The notes under the pieces are model-generated. The model made no database searches, was not told the origin of the DNA, and was given only the letters and a program-made list of their open reading frames with translations. DNA of 64,000 bases, taken from Craterostigma plantagineum (lineage: Eukaryota > Streptophyta > Magnoliopsida > Lamiales > Linderniaceae). Numbering within the stretch: the stretch's first letter is position 1; every line of letters begins with the position of its first letter. Shown piece after piece: positions 57,423 through 64,000 of this stretch. The position numbers and the translations under genes were made by a program. Location: contig JAPQWV010000310.1 in the NCBI GenBank assembly GCA_027422505.1, forward strand, positions 62,001 to 126,000, read 5' to 3'.

Positions 57423-60400
57423 TACAGATGGGATCGTGGAATGTCCGTGGTCTTAACAGGCAAGACCACAGGAAGGCGGTGGGGGAGTGGGTTGCTCGAG
57501 CTGGGTTGCGCCTTGTTGGCCTGCTCGAGACGCGTGTATCTGCTGCAAATGCAGCTCGTATTTCGGAGGGGATTAGGCCACGATGGACGTGGTTCTTTGA
57601 CTATGATGATGGTCCAGCTAACCGTCTATGGGTGGGTTGGGACCCATCTTGGCTTAGGGTTAGTATTGTTGCGAAGTCAAGCCAAGCGATCCACTGTCGG
57701 GTTGAGTTGCTTGGTAAGGGTGAGACTATATTTGTCTCTTTCATTTACGGCCATTCTAGGCGCGAGGACCGACGTTCGCTTTGGGAGGAGTTGGTGGAAT
57801 TTTCAGCCAATCGTCGGGACGATGCATGGGTGGTGGCTGGCGATTTCAACACCATTGCGCATGCGAGTGAAGGTCTAGGTGGCGCCCCAAATGCCTACGA
57901 CATGGCAGAGTTTCGGAATTTTCTACTGCACGCGGATCTTCTATCCCTTCCCTCGACGGGCCAACAATACACCTGGTATAATCAGCAACGGGCGCAGGCG
58001 GGTATTTGGCGCAGACTGGATCGCATGCTTGGGAATCCCCAATGGTTTGTTAGATATCCAGATATTTGCTATCGCTGCGAACTACCGTTCACGTCCGATC
58101 ACTCGCCGCTTACTATTGGGATGGTGGCGAATCAAATTCGGGGCCCGAGTTTTCGGTTTGAAAACTTTCTTATTAAGGAGCCGGCGTTCTTGGGGCAGGT
58201 TCGCAAGGTTTGGGAGTCTTCAGTTGCGGGGTTTCCCATGTATGTGTTAGTGTGTCGGCTGAAAATGCTAAAACCCATTTTCAAGCAGATGCGCCGTGAC
58301 AAAGGGGATTTGGCGGCTAACGTCTCAGAGGCTATGCGGTTTTTGGGTGTCGTTCAGGATTTCGCGATGCGTTACCCAATGGAGGGGTTATTCCACGATC
58401 TTGAGCGTCACTGTCGCATCCTTTATGCGCGTGCTGTTGAGGTGGAGCATACAGCATTGTCACAACGTGCTAAGCTGGCGTGGCTTAAGGATGGGGACCA
58501 GTGCTCATCCTACTTTTTCAAGAAGGTAGCCCTGCGCCGTGCGACTAATCGTATCTTGTCATTAGAAAGCGAAACTGGGGCCCTCTTGGAGACGCCGGAA
58601 GCAGTGGAGGGAGAACTACTGAATTTCTACCAAGGGCTTTTGGGCCATTCTGCGCATGCTTCACCCGTTGACATGGCTGAGGTGCAGAGGTCCATAAAGC
58701 GCACGCTTTCCCCAGCGGCGGCATTAGATATGGTTCGGCCAGTTGAGGCGACTGAAGTGCGGCAGGCACTGTTTTCCATGGGGGATGAGAAGGCACCTGG
58801 CCCAGATGGGTACACTGCTGCTTTTTTCAAAGCTGCGTGGGAAGTGTTGGGAAGTGATCTGACTACGGCGATTCAGGATTTCTTTCTCACTGGACGTCTA
58901 CTGAAGGGCCTGAACAGTACCCTAATCACGTTGATTCCTAAGTGTCAGGCGCCGAGGCGGCCCACAGAGTTTAGGCCGATTTCATGCTGCAATGTCCTCT
59001 ATAAGGTCATATCGAAGATACTGGCGAACATGCTGAAGCCTTCTTTGAGCGCTCTGGTCCATAACTCGCAAACGGCGTTTATTCCTCATCGGCGGATTAG
59101 TGACAACATACTTATGGCTCAGGAGCTGTGCCTCGGCTATGCGAGCAACGGAAGGCCACCCAGAGCCATGTTTAAGGTGGACCTCGCCAAAGCTTACGAT
59201 AAGGTGGAGTGGACCTTTTTGCTTGCTACACTTCAGGCCATGGGTTTTCATCCCACATTTATTGGGTGGATCCGGACCTGCCTCACTACTCCGACTTTTT
59301 CTCTTAATATTAATGGAAGAGCGGTGGGATTTTTTGCGGGTAAGAGGGGAATACGACAGGGTGACCCCATCTCCCCGTACCTTTTTACGTTGGTTATGGA
59401 AGTATTGCATGGCCTTGTTGAGGAGCGTATTCGGATGGAGCCGCGGTTCCGGTATCACTGGAGATGCGAAGCAAACTCACTCCCTATGCTCGTTTTTGCA
59501 GATGACCTGCTCCTCTTCTGTCATGCCGATGCGGTTTCTGTGGGGGTTTTGAAGGCTGCTTTGACCGCATTCTCCTCTCTATCTGGGCTTTATCCAAACC
59601 TGGATAAGAGTGAGATGTTCCTATCACGAAGGGCGGAGGGTCTGAAGTCACAGATACAGGCCATTATGGGCTTCCACCAAGGTCGGCTGCCTGTTCGTTA
59701 TTTGGGGGTGCCCATGATCTCTTCACGGCTGACGATCACAGATTGTGCTCCACTTCTTCAGCGAGTTGATGCGCGATTGGGGTCATGGCTAAACCAATCC
59801 TTATCATACGCGGGACGAGTCCAGCTGATCAAGTCGGTCCTCCAGGCCTTGCATGTATACTGGTCGGGGGTGTTTCTTCTCCCGAAGGGTGTTGTCAGCG
59901 CTTTAGAGTCCAGATTTAGACGTTTCCTATGGGGGGGTCCATCGGCCAAGGTTGCGTGGGACGATATTTGCCTCCCAGTCTCTGAAGGGGGGTTGGGCAT
60001 CCGATCGATTGCTACAGACAATAGATCCTTGCTAATTCAGCTACTTTGGAGAGTTATCACGCGTGCTCATGACTCTATTTGGGTGGAGTGGCTGTATAGT
60101 ACGCGACTGCGGACATCTTCACTATGGGCGATGCCTATTACCGCCAATGCTTCTTGGAGCTGGCGAAAGCTGCTCCAGCTGAGGTCAGTCATTCTCCCGC
60201 TTATCTCCTTTAGGATTGGTGATGGATCCACAATATGGCTATGGGAGGATCCGTGGATTCAGGCAACGCCCCTGTTGGAGCGTTACCCACGCGGCCCGCT
60301 TGCTTTGGGAATTCCTGTGGGGACCCGTCTGAGCGCCGTCATTGGTGTACATGGGTGGAATTGGCCGGCCGGTCAGCGGTTGAATACATTGAATTCAGTC

Positions 60401-61032
60401 GTTTTTTTCCTACAATTGACACGGGGGGACGAGACAGGGTTTGGTGGAACGGGGCTGTGGATGGCCTTGCATCGACACGATTGATCAGGGAGGCACTGCG
60501 GGTTCGTAGGCAGCCGGTCCACTGGGGGACATTATTTGGAGGTCCGTTACGAGTCCACAGGCACGAGTTTATCCTGTGGTTGAGTATCCGCGATCGGTTG
60601 TCCACAAGGGATAAGCCATGGGTGGCCCAGCGTGCGGGCACGCCTGCTTGCGTGCTTTGTGATGTCTTACGTTACGAGACGGTTCAGCACTTGTTCTTTG
60701 AGTGTGGTTTTTCCCGTCAATGCCTGCGGCTACTAAGGAGCCGAATCCGGTGGAAGTGGCCGTTTACAGACTGGCATCAGAGCATTCTGTGGGCCTCCAG
60801 AAGATGGCGTGGCAACCATCTCCTATCGGCGGCGTATCGTCATATCTTAGCGTCGTTGATTTACCATATCTGGCGTGCACGGAACAAACGATGGAAGGAA
60901 GGGATCGTCACTACTCCGGACCGACTGGTGGCGATCGTACTGGATTTGTTTTGCGCTCGGCTTAGTGGGACCTCGACTAAGTATGATCTGCAAAAGGCGG
61001 CCATTCGGCGCCTTTGGCGTGTTGCATGGTAG
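57419..61032 (+). pseudogene. LINE ORF2: endonuclease, reverse transcriptase, zf-RVT; one frameshift
   Basis: ORF2 nicks target DNA and primes reverse transcription there. The endonuclease spans about residues 1-235 (GSWNVRGLN, LLETR, GDFNTI, RRLDR, SDHSP). RT spans about residues 455-720 (KAPGPDGYTAAFFK, LITLIPKC, FRPISCCNVLYKVISKILA, the motif-A box KVDLAKAYDKVEW near 585, RQGDPISPYLF, and the catalytic FADD near 691). The C-terminal zf-RVT region has CVLCDV and HLFFEC near residue 1078 and ends LWRVAW. The frame opened at 57419 closes early at 60484; a missing base near 60365-60375, just after GWNWPAG, restores the C-terminus in another frame to 61032. Total about 1204 codons, normal for a plant L1. 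All catalytic residues I can place are kept. Confidence 0.9.
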
Positions 61033-61160
61033 AGTGGATTTAGCATCTACGTGTGTTACCCAGTAGTCTGTTACTGGTTGCTTGTGAGTGTTGATGCTCA
61101 CCCATTTTGTACATTTCTCCTTATATTTATACACGGAAAATTTCAAAAAAAAAAAAAAAA

Positions 61161-61175
61161 CTTTTGATCGAAACT
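61161..61175 (+). repeat. Right target-site duplication of the full-length LINE
   Basis: CTTTTGATCGAAACT after the A tail; an A preceding it cannot be told apart from the tail. Confidence 0.93.
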
Positions 61176-62758
61176 TGGGTACATTCTACAATCGATCGGG
61201 CGATTTGATGAGCGAGGAAGAACTCGCGAAACTTATTTTCATGCATGCTCAATCGGGCGAATGGGAGGATAAGCAATTTAATCGGACGAAACTAGGTTTG
61301 AGGCTTAACAAATCGGGTGAATCTTACAAACTTAGATAATCCTAACCTTGACTTAATTTAGAGCACCAATCGGGCGATACTTGTGTTTGGCGAATTTGAA
61401 TAGTGATGATAACAATTCGGGCGATACTATGTTATCCAAACATTGAACCGAATCAGGCGAATCAGATCCATTCAGATCGCCTTTTGAGCAAAAATATTTT
61501 TAACCCATTAATAAGAAAAATAGTTTGAGTCTAATGAGCATAGTCTCTCATAATGCCCGATCATAAATTGCCTAGCAGTATTTTTCGGGGTCAATTTTCT
61601 ATGTAAGCAACGTAGTTTTTGACAAGATTTTGGAACGAAAATTTACGTAGTCAATTAACATAATTTATACACTGATTTTATAGTCTTTTGTGTCTAAGGG
61701 ACGAAATATTAGGAAATTCACCAGACCGGTTAGCAAATAGCTTAAGGACGTCAGGTAAGTGGGAATTTCACCTACAACACATAAATTTTTACGTGCGCTC
61801 GTCTTATGTGACTAAGTGCTTCAATGTGAATATATGGATATGATTTATGACGTGAAATATTTTGGAATGCTTTTGTATGGTAAGCATTTATCGCATTATC
61901 ATGTGACACGAACATGTGCATACATGATCACGTGAGGATTAGCAGTATGAGTATGCATAGTATTTGATCGTCTTAGAGCCATTTATGTTTCCCAGTATTG
62001 GTATTTGGTGTCGACTCATAAAGGAGTCACAGCTACTTCTACAAAGACACCATGACGGGATGTAAGCCGTCGAATATATGTACCTAAATGATTTAGGTAG
62101 CGGGAAGAACCGACCTGGATGAAACAAATGGTGTAAGCCAGAGTGCCAGGGAAGCCGACCTCTAGATAAGGGGCGATCTGGTGAATGGTAACCTGGAGAT
62201 AAACCCTAGTGTTGACCATGCCGGTGTAGGCCAAATATCTTATTTTTATCCGTATAGGATTTGAGCTCATGATATGATGGTGTGCGTAGCAAGTTAGCTG
62301 AGGCCCCTGAGTGAAACAAGTATGATGTGAGAATAAGACTATTAGAAAGCACTGGCACGAGTGCCTTTTGCGAGTTTGGCACGTGCATTTCATGCATATT
62401 TCCACTTACTGAGCTTTATAGCTCATCCCATGTTTTTGTGTTGTAGACGCAGGGAAGACGGTATATGAACGCTCAGATAGTGAGACTGGTCCTTCTGCAG
62501 CTTCCGGCGACTTTTGAGGGTGGCGTGTACATGGATGCAACCTGTGTAGCGGGTGTTATGTTGCTGTGCTTTTTGTCAAATACGATTGTGTTGTATGTAA
62601 GACTTGAACAACTTTTGTATCGTAAAATAGCAGTGTGACGTATTTTATCTAAATTGGATAAATTTTATCAGCAATTTCGTATGTAATATATTTTATATTT
62701 TCTATACTCTCATAAATTAGCGTAAGAAAAGACTTGTAAATGGTAGCGCGCCACAGGG

Positions 62759-62771
62759 TGGTAACAGAGCA
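62759..62771 (+). other. Primer-binding-site-like motif (copy C)
   Basis: TGGTAACAGAGCA three bases after the LTR end, as in copy B. Confidence 0.5.
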
Positions 62772-62828
62772 CAACCACTCGCAGTACGGTGCTGGTTCGG
62801 AGATGAACCAGGCGGAAGCTGGTGGGCA

Positions 62829-63657
62829 TGTGACGCCCGGGGCCGACGAGGCGGGGAGTGATTGCCGGTGTCAGAGAGGTGCACGGATAATGAGCAGCTC
62901 CTGGCAGGCTTCTAGGCGAAGGGGTACATGAACGAACCGATCCGACACCCGAATGAGAGGGGATCCTAAGACTTACAACGTATGGGCGTGTCAGGCTAAG
63001 AATTGTATAAGAGAATTGATAGTGATATTCATATCACCAAGGTCGACCTACCTCTTCGTGAGTCCATCTATAGAAACTCCAAATTTAAGCGTGCTTGTGT
63101 GTGATGCTCGGGCCGATGAGGGCGGAGAGTGATCGCCGTTGCCAGAGAGGTGCACGGACAAGGAGCGGCTCCTGGCAGACTTCTAGGTGAAGGAATACAT
63201 GAATGAACCGATTCGACACCCGAATGAGAGGGGATCCTGAGACTGACAATGTGTGGGCGTGTCAGGCTAAGAATCGTATAGAGAATTGATAGTACTACTC
63301 ATATCACCAAGGTCGACCTACCTTTTCGGGAGTCCATTCGAATGAACTTCAAAGTTAAGTGTGCTTGACTTGAAGCAATCTTGGGATGGGTGACCCCCTA
63401 GGAAGTTTGCCCAGGGTGTGTGTCAACGAGGACGAAGCACGCTGAAAGGTTAAATGGTGGTACAGTGGGGCCAGACATCTGTCAGTGTGGTGGGCCCAAC
63501 TCCACGTGTCCCGATAGGGACAGATGCTACAGTGACGTCTGGTATGGGACGGGTCATTACATTGTGAGCTAGGACGAAGCACACTGAAAGCCCTACTCCA
63601 CTAGTCCCGGTAGAGATCGATGCTACAGTGACACCCGTTATGGGACAGGACATTACA
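62829..63657 (+). mobile_element. Cassandra-like LTR carrying 5S rRNA sequence (copy C)
   Basis: Same structure as 38064-38893, including the 270-base duplication and the doubled CATTACA end. 5S-derived stretches lie at 63075-63097 and 63345-63415. Confidence 0.65.
63345..63415 (+). other. 5S rRNA-derived segment inside LTR (copy C)
   Basis: Same as 38581-38650: AAGTTAAGTGTGCTTG, then TTGGGATGGGTGACCCCC and TAGGAAGT. Confidence 0.75.
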
Positions 63658-64000
63658 GTCGTGAGCGGCAATCCATAATTACATCCAAACCCGTTGACGC
63701 AAAGGCGAGGGTTTTTGGCACCGTAACTCGGTCAACCACAACCATACCCATAAGTCGTAATTTTTTGGACTTGATAGAACACATGGTGCAACCCCTTTAC
63801 TCACTTGATATTAAAGGTCTAACCTCGGGAGAATCCTCACATTTTTAACACGAGCACGTTATGCACATTATCATGTTCGAAACCAACACTAACATAATGG
63901 ACTTTAATAGTAAACCTAGTTTCAACTTATTAAAGTAAATGTGAAAGATCGGGGATATTTGTAGTTCTATCCTAATTGTACAGGACAATAAGACTCAGGT
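63658..64000. other. Unassigned tail of the repeat block (copy C)
   Basis: Matches 38894-39236. No gene or element end recognised. The homology with copy B runs to the last base. Confidence 0.4.

Larger units (their letters stand above)
55251..61160 (+). mobile_element. Nearly intact L1-type LINE, 5.9 kb
   Basis: It has a 5' leader (55251-55511), ORF1 (55512-57422), ORF2 (57419-61032), a short 3' UTR with TTTATACACGG, and a 16-base A tail (61145-61160). The 15-16 base target-site duplication and the empty site in copy B prove insertion after the block was duplicated. Only one stop codon and one frameshift were noticed, against heavy decay in the three other LINE fragments of the window, so this is the youngest insertion. 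Confidence 0.94.
54204..62755 (+). mobile_element. Gypsy LTR of copy C, interrupted by a LINE
   Basis: It begins TGGAATATAATACCCGGG after a run of ten G residues and ends GCGCGCCACA at 62755. The LINE at 55251-61160 sits about 1.05 kb into it. Without the LINE it is about 2.6 kb, as in copy B. A PBS-like TGGTAACAGAGCA follows at 62759-62771. Confidence 0.7.
44936..64000 (+). repeat. Segmental repeat block, copy C (5'-truncated, LINE-interrupted)
   Basis: It starts in the middle of the first copia-type LTR of the block (equivalent to 26081 in copy B), directly after a minus-strand LINE fragment, and therefore lacks UTP18. It follows copy B closely to the end of the window, apart from a 5.9-kb LINE insertion at 55251-61160 flanked by a target-site duplication. 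The 18-bp minisatellite and the AT run are shorter than in A and B, which shows independent small changes after duplication. Confidence 0.93.

Overview
The window looks like nuclear DNA of a flowering plant, probably a eudicot. The evidence is an intronless plant-type UTP18 gene with a telo-box/site II promoter, Ty1/copia and Ty3/gypsy chromovirus LTR retrotransposons primed from initiator tRNA-Met, plant L1-type LINEs with a DUF4283/zinc-knuckle ORF1, and 5S-bearing LTRs of the Cassandra type. The species cannot be named from sequence alone. No CRISPR array, operon or microbial gene is visible. Almost everything except UTP18 is transposon-derived.

Layout. A block of at least 18 kb occurs three times in direct orientation. 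Copy A is 1-12991 (left end off the window, right end cut inside a gypsy pol gene). Copy B is 21180-39236, the most complete. Copy C is 44936-64000 (left end missing, running off the window). Block order, best read in B: gypsy-like non-coding DNA; UTP18 on the minus strand; two copia-type LTR fragments; two antisense gypsy-type LTR-like tracts rich in short CpG dyad words; a decayed chromovirus pol; a polypurine tract; a 2.6-kb LTR; a primer-binding-site-like motif; and a Cassandra-like LTR carrying 5S rRNA sequence. UTP18 is present in A and B and absent from C.

Between A and B (12992-21179) lie a LINE 5' fragment, a copia reverse transcriptase fragment, two copia LTRs head to head that form an inverted repeat of about 3.1 kb, and AT-rich intergenic DNA. 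Between B and C (39237-44935) lie the leader, PBS and a complete LTR of a minus-strand copia-type element. That LTR is split by a chimeric insertion of antisense 5S sequences plus a LINE 3' end. A copia integrase fragment and a minus-strand LINE 3' end follow. In copy C a nearly intact 5.9-kb L1-type LINE (55251-61160), with target-site duplications and a poly(A) tail, has inserted into the gypsy LTR.

Only UTP18 has a recognisable host role (small-subunit processome, rRNA maturation), and both copies are disrupted by single-base indels. Because the two copies differ there only by indels, consensus error or falsely duplicated haplotypes must be considered alongside real pseudogenisation. I found no convincing new multi-gene system. 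The most unusual structures are the 5S/LINE chimera, the conserved ATGA stop-start overlap in the LINE, the dyad-word clusters in LTRs, and the LTR hairpin.
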